Below the pieces are notes generated by a model, which saw only the letters and a list, made by a program, of their open reading frames with translations, had not been told where the DNA came from and made no database searches. Source: JBJSXJ01 sp044235425 (lineage in GTDB: Bacteria; Planctomycetota; Planctomycetia; Pirellulales; Pirellulaceae). From it: 64,000 bases of DNA. The number at the start of each line of letters is the position of its first letter. The stretch's first letter is position 1. Both the position numbers and the translations under genes were made by a program. The stretch covers positions 61,881 through 125,880 of the forward strand of contig JBIIHW010000012.1 of NCBI GenBank assembly GCA_044235425.1. Direction: 5' to 3'. This document shows positions 42,001 through 48,100 of the stretch, piece by piece.

Positions 42001-44965
42001 CCTGAATTCGAATCGCGTCGCTGGCATCGGGACCGTCGGAATGGACTTCCACCGGAATGTCACGATGCCCAGGATCATCCACTCCACCCATGAAATCGAG
42101 CGGCAGCGAAAGCCCCGCATCGCCGTTGCTGATCGTCGAATTGATGATCACGCTCGTCGTGTTACTGGCGCTGAGCGTACCGAGTGCCGAAGCGTTTGCG
42201 GCGCCGAACGAGTCCGCGGCGTCGGTCGTCACATTGACCGACGTGGGCGCGGCGGGCAGCGGAGTTTCATCGGTGCCGACTCGCAGCCGGAACGTGGCCG
42301 CGCCGCCTGCCAGCGTCGTCAGATCATCGGCAAACTTGAGCGTCGCCTTATTCGCCACGGGATCATACGAAACCGTCGTCGGCTTGAAGACCACATCGTC
42401 GGTGTTACGCACCGTATCGTTGGTCACGACGAGCTGGTAGAAGTTCACGTTTTCCGCCGACGTCGCATCGTCCCGCAGATCATCTTCGTTGAAATAAACT
42501 TCGATCGTATCGCGAGCCTGAGTCATCCCGGCGAACGCGCCACCCGGTCCGTTCATCCGCGTAACCGGCTGCGGCACGACGGCGACCACTTGCGGTCCCA
42601 GTTCCAGCGTGAATTCGTTGATATCGCGATCGAGCCCCGGGAACGTGGGCTCAAATCGCTGCCCCACGATGTTGCGCAGAGCCACTCGATTGATGGCCGG
42701 ATTGTCCTGACTTTGAATCTCCACGCGGTAGAGATCATTGACTAGCGTGGAGGCAAACCGAGCGATCACTTCGCGGTTGGTAGTCCCCAGGCCCAAAAAG
42801 CCTGGCACAATCCGTTCGTCGCGCCCCAGCATGAGCACCGTTTGCGTCGGTGCCGTGCTGGCAACGTTCGTTGTTCCGGCACCGAACGGAATGCTGGCGC
42901 GGACCAGACCAGCCGCCTGTGCGTTGCCGTTGATCGCAGTCACGAGCTGCTGAGCGGTCGTGCCGCCGGTGGTGTCGAGCGTGATGTAAATGCGATTGCG
43001 GACCGAATCGACCGTGATCTGCGGAACACCGGCGGTGCCGAGTGCTGCCTTGTAGACGCCGATGGCTACGGGATTGCCGGCCGTCGCGTTGACGGCAGTC
43101 AAACGCACCTCCAGCGGTGCCGGCGCACCAAAACTACTCGACGCCTTCGGAACATCGGCCCCCGCCAGCTGCACGCTCACCGGGCCTGTAATCCCTGCTA
43201 CATCGGCACTGCCATTCAGCCCGCCACGCAGCTGCGTCTTGACCAGAACGCGAGCATTCGCATTTTGGTTCAAGGCATCGACCACCATCTGCGCCGTCGA
43301 ACGAGAGCCGATCCCGGCGTGGGTGTTGAGCACCACGTCGATCGTCTGGCCAGTCACGGTTACCCTGGGAGTAACATTGGCACCGAGATCCGCTGCCGTG
43401 AAATTCAGTTGAATACTGTTTTCGCTTTGGCCAAGCTTGACCGCCGAGAAATCGAGGATCGCGGGTGAGAGAGTGCCGACCGTTCCCAAATCGGTCGCCC
43501 CATACGCAACGTCAAAGCGACCGTCACTACCGGTACGATAGAGCTCAATACCCGATAGCGTGGCTGGGTCGAGTCCTGAAGAAGCGTCGAAGCGGAAAGT
43601 CAGCTGCTGCGGAGCGACGGTGAGCTGATTGTTTGTGGGAACCTTGAAATCGAACGGATTATCAACATCAAACAGTCCGACCGCATTGGGCTGAATACCA
43701 ATCAGTGTCGGCCCCGTGACACTCCCCTGCGTCACGGTCAGGTCAAGCGAATACATTTGCGCTCTGTCAGTCGCGCCCTTGATGCGAACAAAATACGTCC
43801 CCGCCACCGGGAGCACCAAGCCGCTCAACGTCTCATTTACTCCCGCCGGAGCACTCGTTGCCGCAGCCAGTACCGTTGTGCCATCGGTATCGAGAATTTC
43901 AATGCTCAAGTTATTTTCCACTCGAGAATTGAAGATGGTCCCCGCTGAGCAGCTGCCATCTGAATTCTGGGGACCTTCGAGATACGACGCACCTTCGGGA
44001 CGCAGCGTCGCACTGAGGCGCTTGCCCGTCGTGCCCGTGACCGTGAAGCTGTACAGGTCCGTGTCGCTCGTGCCATCCACACTCACGCTCGACGTCGTCA
44101 CCGTGCCAGAATTGAGCGTACCCAAATTCGTCGCTAGCGGCCTCGTATCGTTCGGCTCCAAACGATCGCCGTAAAGTCGATTGACGGCCAGAATGTCATC
44201 GATCTGCGGCCCGTCGAAAGCCGGCGAATAGAACGGCTCCATCAACTTCGACTGGTCGATCGGGCAGGTGTGCAACAGCCCCAGCGCATGTCCGATCTCA
44301 TGCGTCAGAACATTTCGCAAGCCAATCGAATTACTGGAGGTATCAGCATAAAAGACGTCGTTCGTGTCGAGCGTGATTTCGCCATAGTTCGGCAGGAAGG
44401 CAAAACCGAGAACGTTAAAGTTACCATCAATATTCGTACCATTGATGCGCATGTCACCGCGCACGCCCAAGACGCCCACGTTGCCGCTCGACATCGTTGC
44501 ATTGTCGTCGTTTGCCTCATAAACAAACTTCAAACCCGACTGCAACGTCCAAGAATTGAACGCTGAACTTATCAGCGGGAACCATGGGCGAGCTGACAGC
44601 GGGCCACTACCGCCGCCATAGATCGCATCCAGTCGCGCGATCAAATTACTCTGACCACCGTCCGGCACAATGCTCCAGGTGATCGTCGTCGAATCACCCT
44701 GCTGCAACCCACTGCCGTTCGTGGCGGTCGTGGTCCAGCGATTCGAAGCTCGAAACGCCTCAGCGCCGCCGTGATCGTCGTCATCATGAATATCTGGCAA
44801 CATGCGATCCGGAGGAGTCCCCGGGTAATAGATCGCGTCGGCAGCCATCATCTGCCGAGTCTCCAGCGACTCAAACCGCGCGGCACGCCGAATATGCTGC
44901 CGCAAGCGCTGTTCCAAGTTTTGCTTCCGAGTTCCGCGTGGACGAGGTGACTTGCGGATTGCCAT
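24053..44965 (-). CDS. Giant multidomain secreted-type protein with two matrixin-like proteases and dockerin
   Basis: 6970 residues. Order of parts: Arg-rich N-terminus with LEPR-XLL-like FESLETRQMM (31-40) and no clear hydrophobic signal; matrixin-type metalloprotease with HEIGHALGLLH (222-232); PPC domain (about 275-405); beta-rich region; second protease-like domain with HEIGHLLGQGH (1092-1102); PPC; right-handed beta-helix segments with PPC domains; propeller-like module (about 2551-2842); jelly-roll-like region; second propeller copy (about 3484-3782); beta-helix; GEVED domain (about 4210-4510); two Big-type domains; twelve tandem repeats (about 4768-6466); three more Big-type domains; dockerin-like pair DVNNDTFTTPIDALLIIN and DVNGDGFLTPND; Gly/Glu linker; acidic tail. 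RBS GAGGAA lies about 8 bases upstream of the ATG. It is probably a cell-surface or matrix protein; substrates are unknown. Confidence 0.9.
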   Translation of the reverse strand: MAIRKSPRPRGTRKQNLEQRLRQHIRRAARFESLETRQMMAADAIYYPGTPPDRMLPDIHDDDDHGGAEAFRASNRWTTTATNGSGLQQGDSTTITWSIVPDGGQSNLIARLDAIYGGGSGPLSARPWFPLISSAFNSWTLQSGLKFVYEANDDNATMSSGNVGVLGVRGDMRINGTNIDGNFNVLGFAFLPNYGEITLDTNDVFYADTSSNSIGLRNVLTHEIGHALGLLHTCPIDQSKLMEPFYSPAFDGPQIDDILAVNRLYGDRLEPNDTRPLATNLGTLNSGTVTTSSVSVDGTSDTDLYSFTVTGTTGKRLSATLRPEGASYLEGPQNSDGSCSAGTIFNSRVENNLSIEILDTDGTTVLAAATSAPAGVNETLSGLVLPVAGTYFVRIKGATDRAQMYSLDLTVTQGSVTGPTLIGIQPNAVGLFDVDNPFDFKVPTNNQLTVAPQQLTFRFDASSGLDPATLSGIELYRTGSDGRFDVAYGATDLGTVGTLSPAILDFSAVKLGQSENSIQLNFTAADLGANVTPRVTVTGQTIDVVLNTHAGIGSRSTAQMVVDALNQNANARVLVKTQLRGGLNGSADVAGITGPVSVQLAGADVPKASSSFGAPAPLEVRLTAVNATAGNPVAIGVYKAALGTAGVPQITVDSVRNRIYITLDTTGGTTAQQLVTAINGNAQAAGLVRASIPFGAGTTNVASTAPTQTVLMLGRDERIVPGFLGLGTTNREVIARFASTLVNDLYRVEIQSQDNPAINRVALRNIVGQRFEPTFPGLDRDINEFTLELGPQVVAVVPQPVTRMNGPGGAFAGMTQARDTIEVYFNEDDLRDDATSAENVNFYQLVVTNDTVRNTDDVVFKPTTVSYDPVANKATLKFADDLTTLAGGAATFRLRVGTDETPLPAAPTSVNVTTDAADSFGAANASALGTLSASNTTSVIINSTISNGDAGLSLPLDFMGGVDDPGHRDIPVEVHSDGPDASDAIRIQAYNFQDVYGQDPFGVDLHNQITEEQKQRAREIFDLYSRYSGIRFVETPASGYTIVTGDLRALDPTIPTGAGGVAGLAGGSLAIMDAAESWTNQYGGSWMSVALHEIGHLLGQGHTYDLPYTDQGPLASLPAYPANPEAIFPSDADLMHMQYMYRPDGMDVDMYRFDVPVGTSGDLSVEVFAERMADSSQLDATLRLYRETSPGVRELVTQNDDYYSQDSLLKVGKLPAGTYFIAVAAKGTEYDPSVAQSSLGGKSQGDYQLRVDFRPAATNSIVDNAGTALDGDGDGTPGGVYNFWFRSQTVNSTPAANNTLFVDKSAPSGGNGTMTTPFNNLSTALAAATAGQIVRVIANPGTDNDLDTTSDNQAYELGRGGPLNTPLSDGATMVVPKGVTVMIDNGAIIKVRGTRIGVGSTTTAVDVSGGALQVLGTPDRSVFFTSYNDKALGTSTNDLPTTPAAGDWGGLDFRENIDRAQGRFTYDRQGIFLNYVNNADMRFGGGRVQVDSLTQTVRPIDAYDVRLTATYNKISNSADAPIGATPDSFEETNFEALRYQAAGAFTPDYSRVGLEVHHNRLVNNSANGLFVRINTPAGSSLIPLTVTARLDDTDIPHIVGDNLLIAGTPGGPVRDVTAPPVNLITLTAQNNVGGTLAAGTYNYRVVYVDAVGNEGVTSAATANVTVSGANNSVRLANLPPATGDYNARRVYRSAAGGAGPYSLIGELDRSATSFTDLGRTSSGTLTIRTTVDRPRTDAGLVIDAGTIVKFDGGRIEAVDGGNFIAEGDEGHVIVFTSKADDRYGGSGTFDTNNDDNRGTSEASPVAGDWGGLFVGPLSQASIDNALITFGGGINRVEGEFAGFNPVSVSQGDLRLTNSIIESNADGTGGTAPSDRYGRGANVSAAIYISGSQPTIVGNIIRDNAGSALTINANALTADLLNDLGRQRNPVNQVIDYPSNQGPLVRANKLSGNGTNGLDVRGATLTTQSVWDDTDIVHVLRSEIVVPDLHLFGGLTLNSSPNESLVVKLQGANAGFTASGRPLDIADRIGGTVQIVGQPGFPVILTSLRDDTVGAGFQADGAASYDTNGGAGVAAAADWRSIKLDSFSNDRNVDIAYERESTNTSAPGINATPATAQYLGLLAAAAKSSDENLRLGFTLQGTLSQRNDIDIYSFEGSAGTQIWIDIDRTSTSLDSIVELIDTSGNVLARSDNSLAEQITGVINFVSDPETVKANPLSSQAVGYANSNSWDGLAKDTYSTNVRDAGFRVVLPGTVGERSLYHVRVRSHSATLNDINAGQSLGSYQLQIRLRETDELAGSTVRYADIRYATNGLELIGVPYHSPLLGEAAEQVGDNSTAPASQNLGNLMNSDRAALSVAGQVTSEADVDFYRFKTFYDSIQGTQEGPNGTTYISTTIDLDYSDGLARGNLSMWLFDAAGRLVAIGKDSNVAEDRPAPLSGNNLNDLDRGSVGKLDPFIGPINLPSTTAADEFYKVAVTSNALIPRQMDQFLVANAANPLLRLEPVNSVDRIVEEHFDLIPAGTEPATANQPKVPTLLNYDLAVDTSPVNYHLGDVVLFVNSSSGTSSSVITIDPFTGAVESTLGGYAPNTGDLALRPDGNLFTFSHGTTDAAAGNLLRIDPGTAAATSVGDDGILTFEETTCDTSFTETQQNVGVNFNAMLFTGSSGTALFAVGTRPPFDATECGPLIGYPNVLYQFNAANGAAQNRTNFPTRTGTGRLAGAGTDIVEVGIVTGVNPGELITGMTQIAGVTFIVTSQGRLGTLNLNTAAATIFSTIAGAPQFAGVTAGPATTENGAYATTLFAITTGGRLYAFDPLGQPQRVFYDNQSNIPTGATNVNGLAFSNLTENLWQWQNNRADDPGHGIVNPLDDTRAPSGNGAGSYYFGPLNSPGGAHGSLITNPFSLKGYDASDKPMLYFSYFLQSEPDDQDYAPGTREQPDAFRVFVAGDDGNWSLLGTNNSFQSAAQADERDYGKGDGACAYPTGSSTPCVQELFQNTNSWRQARIPLDLFAGEENLRLRFDFSTAGSMSVGNISTTGEELRALAGSKLRDGQTLTVSGTTPASATFEVDMGPTLIIPAGGNINNTTGAFTVTGSTGSATFTFTTAATGGNNIQVDGTRSAKDIATDVAAAITSANLGLTVILTDDYRINLYSGTFNVTVTGVTGLPTNFVEGAAGVAPANVRLRISAAMTNTQVATVFQTAMANTFAAGNLLSIKRDDDLVRMIRHSVTAQSAGPNNGPRWGFEDSLPGDVFGENDEAIPSVSANLFLGAGPSRRGVSNAFEGVYLDDIIIGFAERGEMVTNATNDMTFRDNTELLNSDLPDQSPEILTGPYQIEMRRSAEFWEDNQFTPPARLVTDGIDTNGRVAQQITLVAPMGAAIADGDQFVISDGVNTLTFEYEDLNLAAGSPLKGVTAGNVLVGFRPTFKDHEVAARMRDAINSSAVQGVLDIKATLSDGTVSGTLSTDNRVNLIGNAQSNVNGATDFGLPSDFVLYLNRTSGGGSQVLAIDPFTASVANAIGTYDDVAGDLAARPDGSLFTFTNGTTDATAGNFLRISPINGDSTNLGDDNIQTFEEATCDGNLAEGPQDVGINFNAMMFTGSTGNSLYAIGDRPAFDATDCGPLTRYRNVLYVFNAANGSAQNSGGVPSRTGTNRLSGAGTDIVEVARLTLPPGGTSSETITGMTRLGTVDYVVTNQGRLMSINLTTGALTLIATVNPPNAPVFAGLTTRPAGSGSGVYGDMLFGVTSGGRIYAFDITGALQPVFYGGRNNIRTGLTGVNGLTYSRLDQSQKQFVQYNFFGDENRERDQGQVVINSNIIRDASQWGILVDNGPRSRPDLMDQPGGIGVLPHPGFPKTADALNTDRLTPGAVLLNNVLVGGGNGGIRISGDNTNNGVDSAVSFVRVFNNTIYGRRSGDTGIQIDQFVSPTLLNNIVANLNTGINITADAATSTTVIGGTLYQNNNTNASTGGIGLGSFPITLATADPLFVSTARRNFYLQSLSKAIDSSLGSLQDRNDFLTRIKQPLGIAASPIIAPELDVTGQLRYDDPTVATPSGQGSNVYIDRGAFDRNDFNGPFAELVVPQDNDSEGRDVDQTLTVVKLNEGVYSSFDIVLKDGLGSALPVEGTGIDQTTVNTSNVLVFRDGVQLQPSVDYVIGFQAGSNLLRITPLSGVWRNSAAYVITLSGIKDLAGNLLQPNQADGSTRFTILMPGVVLDYGDAFDNQPTQRFATFFVNNGARHVVYDNATTIYLGRFVDAEVDANPTLPATSDDTTLGTTIDSLITATALSVDTTLSSGSLTYSSVTGRLTIGAVSDGDAFEITNRGTTVKFVFDSDGREPVAPTIVIPFNTTDTTDMIADKVVLAIGRSHIADVVTGAGLSISAVKVSSTDVELRADNDEDGLRLGGDLRIPLNPNTTVTPLDIVASGVGYLDAWFDWNADGDWADPNEHYFINSLLATGVNRLNIFTPISAATNVNIATRFRFSLAGGLTSDNVSVGGEVEDYSLRIFAGNPPVPTTDTYVVREDDTLTVNDTTGTVGTANDNSVLLNDTDANGDSFRAFLVTPPTHAASFVLNPDGTFVYKPLTNYNGPDSFTYRLRDLSSGMLVSNTLGTVNITVQEVNEAPIAYDDLPSGTTLTTLEDPASPNFYTFNSNDLVLNDKTPFGDPSYTVPTGTVDDESAQTLQVSSLWDGTNKVLTVTTTKGGTVTLNSVGGTLTYTPPADFNFQWNPGGDNDSFQYYVRDNGTTAGVADPLDSLLPATAFIKVLPVNDAPFALFNGGQTFPTTAAFTVNEDDPAGVSLGSALSASDPDLGRGEPTDAIQVTLEATNGTISVVNTGTGATITGASTTTVIFTGTRAQVNGALVGIVFLPDLNYNSFIPGGTPATIKMTVNDLGNNDDPTSGLGALTDTETVIITVNAVNDAPVNVFPATPPNLITYEDITTFAFTGANKIQVTDVDVRETAADPSVIVFVSAVSGNLTIGTTPTGVTVTNNTSHAVTITGDIDLVNSALLTLSYQSDLNFNGVETITILTDDLGHTGSGGALTDTDTVLLTVLPTNDAPINLFGGTTFTTTPTLNVDEDTNLVFTGATRLTTSDVDVNEGTGIVQVTLTATNGILTVVGSITGTTITNNDTSVVTVQGPIADVNSVLDGLIFRNSPTNFNNTNAIASVVIKTDDLGNTGYVTIDGPLNEALTDTDTVLINVVPINDAPVNQYGGSPLTGTPSRSVNEDEPLVFTGTTRITVADADYANNEGNGDVKVTLSVTSGTLTIVNVVSGVTVTDNGTKTVVLTGPLNNVNAALDQLTYQGNLHFNGSDAVVVTSDDLGNSGSVGGMTGVALTDTDTISLTVNPMNDGPLSVIPPTQFVDEDTLLTFSAANGNAITVSDVDVLETAYNPAANAGVLRVVISESVGAARFDVVNGTGAIITNDNTSSVTIVGTPAQINAALDGMTFLGNLNFSGAALVNVFVDDLGNSGNSNTTQNPGYINPISSTITVNVTAVNDAPINQWNGSTTFPAIGAITMAEDAGTLTFSNTTSRRITVSDLEAGSAGTVQVRIVVNNGTITLPSTTGLVFSEGDGTADPVMQFTGSVSNINNRLNGFTFRPTANFDGLASIVITTNDRGLTGKGGPLEDTDTVPIVVTPVNDSPSNLVPVAQSVDEDTDLVFSNANGNPIIVTDDAGAQPVEVTLSAANGVLTLSRTTGLDFSFSGGLGDGTADTLMKFRGTLADINAALDGLIFRGNQDFNGSASVTITLNDLGNTGGVTPQSDTDTIAITVRAVNDAPVNLFNGLTTPFTATTNDEEPITFSSTSSPARVISITDVDAGAAGIVRVSLTAGNGFVTLSGRAGLTFTVGDGTDDATMSFTGTMSNINTALNGIIFRPADFFNGTATLAITTNDNGNTGSGGIQTDTDVVNITVVSVNDPPVNNVPATQNVAEDVPLVLSAANANALTISDDATTTSSPVRVTVTTTVGTLTLSGLTGLTLISGDNGTSTFTYEGQVGNINTALNGLTLATPTDFNGAVTVSITTNDLGNSPSSAPFIVTNSFTVNVIPQNDAPVNLLAGTPITTPVTLTVAEDTDLTLTGANRLGVSDVDVNEGDGRVSVNLAAANGLITVVNSLASVTVTNNGTGSVTVVGPITDVNSVINGVTYRGAANFNGTDSLVITTSDLGNRGFVGGVNNQAQIDTDSITITVSAVNDAPVVNAPTQTQSTLEDTALVFSVANGNVITIMDDSGSNAIQVTISSLNGLLTLSQVTGLDFSFTGAQGDGTADATMTFRGTTSAINGALNGLAFTPASNFSGSTSISFQVDDLGNTGTGGALTGSGSVTVDVLARNDAPVNNLPAAQFSPEDIPLIFLSENGNWLTVSDVDAGSGTIKVTLTATNGLLTLGDTLAVSFSGGAGDGVSDATMTFFGTVSGVNQALSGLRFVPTADYFGSATLTIRTDDQGNTGAGGALVDTDVLSITVTAVNDPPIPAPVGRTTAEDTALTVSIATLIANDVPGPSNEASQVLTFGGVIATSAQGGTVAVVGNNVVYTPAANFFGTDTFQYRITDNGQTNGIADPKTSLGTVTVVVTAVNDAPIAVNDSYTMDKNTTLVRSALQGVLVNDSDVEGSPLTATRVSGPTVSGSANPGTLTLGADGSFTYRPAANYVGPVTFTYRANDGQLNSNIATVTITVNNTNNPPVAVNDAATTTVGGSVLVTVLANDSDSDGSIDPASVSIAANPTRGSVVVNANGTVLYTPTGTTTGSDTFQYTVRDDAGAISNSATVTITINPAPPLWQNPPRVMDVNNDTFTTPIDALLIINELNVNTLNLGPDRRLPTNGAAPPPFYDVNGDGFLTPNDSLIVINFLNSGVTGEGAGEGEGGSTSSLAAMDEVLVSVSNSTIQLLSLPSGSSTSSLNLGGDLGTGLFGSSSGRARRVLEIPVMMPLSTPVSSNAGTRSAGNAWDPMEEVLDSLVSASDFAHGAALDAALDDILGG
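25570..30662 (-). repeat. Twelve tandem cadherin-like repeats of about 141 residues in the first giant protein
   Basis: Each unit runs from a NDAPVN-type boundary through an EDT.L.F segment, an I.V.DVD segment, a V.VTL.A.NG.L strand, a central NxxLxGLxF segment and an ITxDDLGNxG segment to DTDTVxITV. The units diverge at protein and DNA level, so this is an old array rather than recent slippage. Such calcium-binding beta-sandwich arrays normally make long stalks. Confidence 0.8.
33620..34515 (-). repeat. Propeller-like module, copy 2
   Basis: About 299 residues (3484-3782), closely resembling copy 1 at 36440-37315. Shared landmarks are DGSLFTFTNGTTDA, GDRPAFDATDCGPL, LSGAGTDIVEV, ETITGMTRLG and GGRIYAFD. 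The text resembles beta-propeller proteins in which repeated strands report a value and a display name. Two Cys are conserved between the copies. Confidence 0.75.
36440..37315 (-). repeat. Propeller-like module, copy 1
   Basis: About 292 residues (2551-2842), paralogous to copy 2. Matching landmarks are DGNLFTFSHGTTDA, GTRPPFDATECGPL, LAGAGTDIVEV, ELITGMTQIAG and GGRLYAFD. The module sits just before the NLWQ segment that both giant proteins share, at a site where the second giant protein has no equivalent. Confidence 0.75.
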
Positions 44966-45108
44966 TACCGTTTCCTCTTAATGCTTCGCGTGAACGATGC
45001 ACGTAAACCGATGGATTTGAACCGGATATCATCCGGAGAGTCTATCGAAACTTCAATTTACCGACCATTTCAAAACTTGCATCATTTTGACACAAACCAC
45101 CATTAAGG

Positions 45109-45121
45109 GTGGCCATGCCAC
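45109..45121 (-). terminator. Short hairpin between the two giant genes
   Basis: GTGGCCATGCCAC forms a perfect 5-bp stem with a 3-base loop, 70 bases past the stop of the second giant gene, in the 226-base gap between the giants. No T-run follows, so this is only a weak terminator candidate. No convincing promoter for the first giant gene could be picked out in the rest of this gap. Confidence 0.2.
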
Positions 45122-45191
45122 TTCCAACTCCACTAACCGATAACCAACTGACCTGAACCCAACTCACCACAAACCAGCTGACCTGCCCCCA

Positions 45192-48100
45192 CTACCAACT
45201 TGAACCATCCAGCAGGTCATCAAGTGCTTCATCCCATGCCGAATTGTCAGCCGCTGCAGAAGCAGCGGACTGAGCGGTGACACCCGCAAGCTCGCCGCCT
45301 ACATCCATGGCCACCGATACGTCGCTCGCCAGCACGGCAAACGCTGCTTCGTAGGCATTCTTCGCCGACGCGGCACTCGGTGAACTGCTTGAGCCACTGC
45401 TGCCAGCACCATTCGTCGCCAGTGAATCGCCCGGCGACCAGCGATGATCGACCAGCAACGATGTGCCGGGTAGTCCCACCGCCAGCGGACTCATCACCAG
45501 CGCCTGATTCCAGGCATCGGCCGCAGTAATCCCTTCGCCCTCGCCTTCCCCAGCTCCCTCGCTGGCACCACCCGTGTTAAGCCGGTTGATGACAATCAGG
45601 GCATCGAGCGGCTCGACCGTGAAGCTGCCGTCGACATCGAGGAACGGCGGCGCGGCGGGAGGCGTGGTCACACCTGGGTTGACGTTCAGGAAGTTGATAA
45701 TCAGCAGGGCATCGATCGGCGACACAAAGGTGTCGGCGTTAACGTCCGGCGGATTGACTGGGTTCTGGAACGGCGACGGAATCGGCACGACATCGATGGT
45801 GACGAGTGCGGGGAGCGAGACCGCACCCTGGCTATCGGTGACCGTGTACTGGAACGAATCGAGTCCGGTGTAGGTGGCGTTCGGCGTGTAGCGAACGCTG
45901 CCGTTGGCTTGCACGACCGCCGTACCGTGAGCGGGTCCGGTGCCCGGGATAATCGTCACCGTGCCATTGGTGATCGGCCCTTCGGGATCGGAATCGTTGG
46001 CCAGCACATTGATCGTGATGGGCGTGCCTTTGTTGGTGGTCGCGCTGTCGTTGAGCACACTTGGCGGATCATTGATGCCGGTCACGGTAACGATGACCGT
46101 AGCGGTTGAGGTCGCGCCCTTGCTGTCGGTGATCGTGTAGGTGAAGGAATCACCAACGGAGTCACCGGTGGTAAGAGCGTTGAGGGTGGCGGAGGTGGTC
46201 GGATCGTAGGTGAACGCTCCGTTGGCCATCACCCTGAAGCTCGCACCAAAATCGGAGGTCAAAGTCTTGCCCACGTTGGGAGCACCGTTGATGGCGGTCA
46301 CCGTGATGATGTCGCCCGCATCGGCATCCGAATCAGCGGGAGCATCAGTGATGACGTTGCGATTGGCCAGCGCCGTATTCTCATTGGTCGTGTAGCTATT
46401 GTTACGAGCGACCGGTGGATCATTAACGCCGACGACCGAGATCGTGACCGTCGCCGTCGCCGCGCCGCCCTTGCCGTCCCCTACTGTGTAGGTGAAGGTG
46501 TCAGTCGTGGACTGACCGACTTGCAAGGCATTGAGTGTTGCGGAGGTGGTGGGATCGTAGACCAGCGAGCCGTCGCTGGAGATGGTCACCGTGGCCCCCT
46601 TGGCACTGGCGACTGGAGTTCCTACACCCGACGTATCTCCCTGCACCGCGGTAATGCGCAGCAAGGCGGTGTCGCCGGTATCGGGATCCGTGTCGGCGGG
46701 GCTATCGGTAATCACGTTCTTGCCGAGCAGCACCGTATTGTCGTCGGTCGTGTAGCTGTTGGGGCGAGCGATCGGATTGTCATTAACACCGGTCACGGTC
46801 ACGGTAACCGTCGCGGTCGACGAACCGCCGCGATTGTCGGCCACGGTGTAGGTAAAGGTGTCGGTATCCGTCTGCCCTGCCGCCAAAGCTTGTAGCGTCG
46901 CGGAACCGCGAGGATCGTACGTCACGGCGCCCGAAGTGGTCACTCGCAGCGTCGCACCCTTGCTGGTGGTAATGGTCGCGCCCACGTTGTTGGCGATGCC
47001 ATTGATCGCGACCACGGTAAGCGTTGCGGTGTCGCCCGCATCAGGATCGAAGTCCGCTGGGACACGCGTGATGACATTATCGCTGAGCAGCGTATCTTCG
47101 TCCGTCGTGAGCTGATCTGGGGTGGCGACTGGCGGATCGTTGGCCCCCGCGACGGTGATCGTCACGCTGGCCGTTGAACTTGCCAAGCCATCGCCCACAC
47201 CGTAGCTGAACACGTCGGTGCCGGTCTGACCAATCTGCAAGGCATTCAGCGAGGCGGAGGTGGTCGGATCGTAGATGAAGCTGCCATCGAAGCGACCGAG
47301 CGTGGCGTTGTAGAGCACCGTCACGGTCGCACCGGAGTCGATCACCACGGACACGTTGGCCGTGCCACTGATGACAAAGTTACTCGTCGGCGTCTGGATC
47401 GACACGATGCGGAGCACGTCACCAATATCGGGATCGAAATCCACTCCACTGCCCGTGTTATCGGTCAGCAGATTCCTATTTGTGATCGTGGTGTTGTCGT
47501 TCGTCGAGTAGCTATTGGCGACGGCGATTGGCGTATCGTTTCGGCCATCTACGACCAGGGTTACCGTTGCGGTACCGACTGCACCGTTCACGTCTACCAC
47601 TCCGTAGGTGAACGTGTCATTCGCACTCTGGCCCACTCGCAAGTAATTAAACGCAGTTCGTGGATCGTAGGTGAACGCACCACCGGCCGACGTGACGGTC
47701 AGAACGGCGCCGCTGGGCAGCGTGATCGGCGAGTTCACGACGAAGCTGGCGCCGTTGATTTGGCTGAGGGCGATCGAAGCTGATTCACCGACATCGGGAT
47801 CGGTGACAGCGGGCAGATCGCTGACCAGATTAGCGCCCGCGAAGACGACATCTTCGTGCGTGTTGTAGGTGCGATTGGGTGCTGATGGAGCGTCATTTTG
47901 ACCCGTGATGTTCAGCGTCACCGTGGCCGCTGACGTAGCCCCCGAGCGATCGCGAATGGCGTAGGTGAACGTATCGCTGCCGGTGGTGCCTTGTGGCAGG
48001 CTTTGCAGCGTCGCGGACGTGGTCGGATCGTAGACAAAATTGCCGTCGAAGCGTCCCAAGTTGGCGTTGTAAATCGCCGTCACCGTCGCACCCGAGGCGA

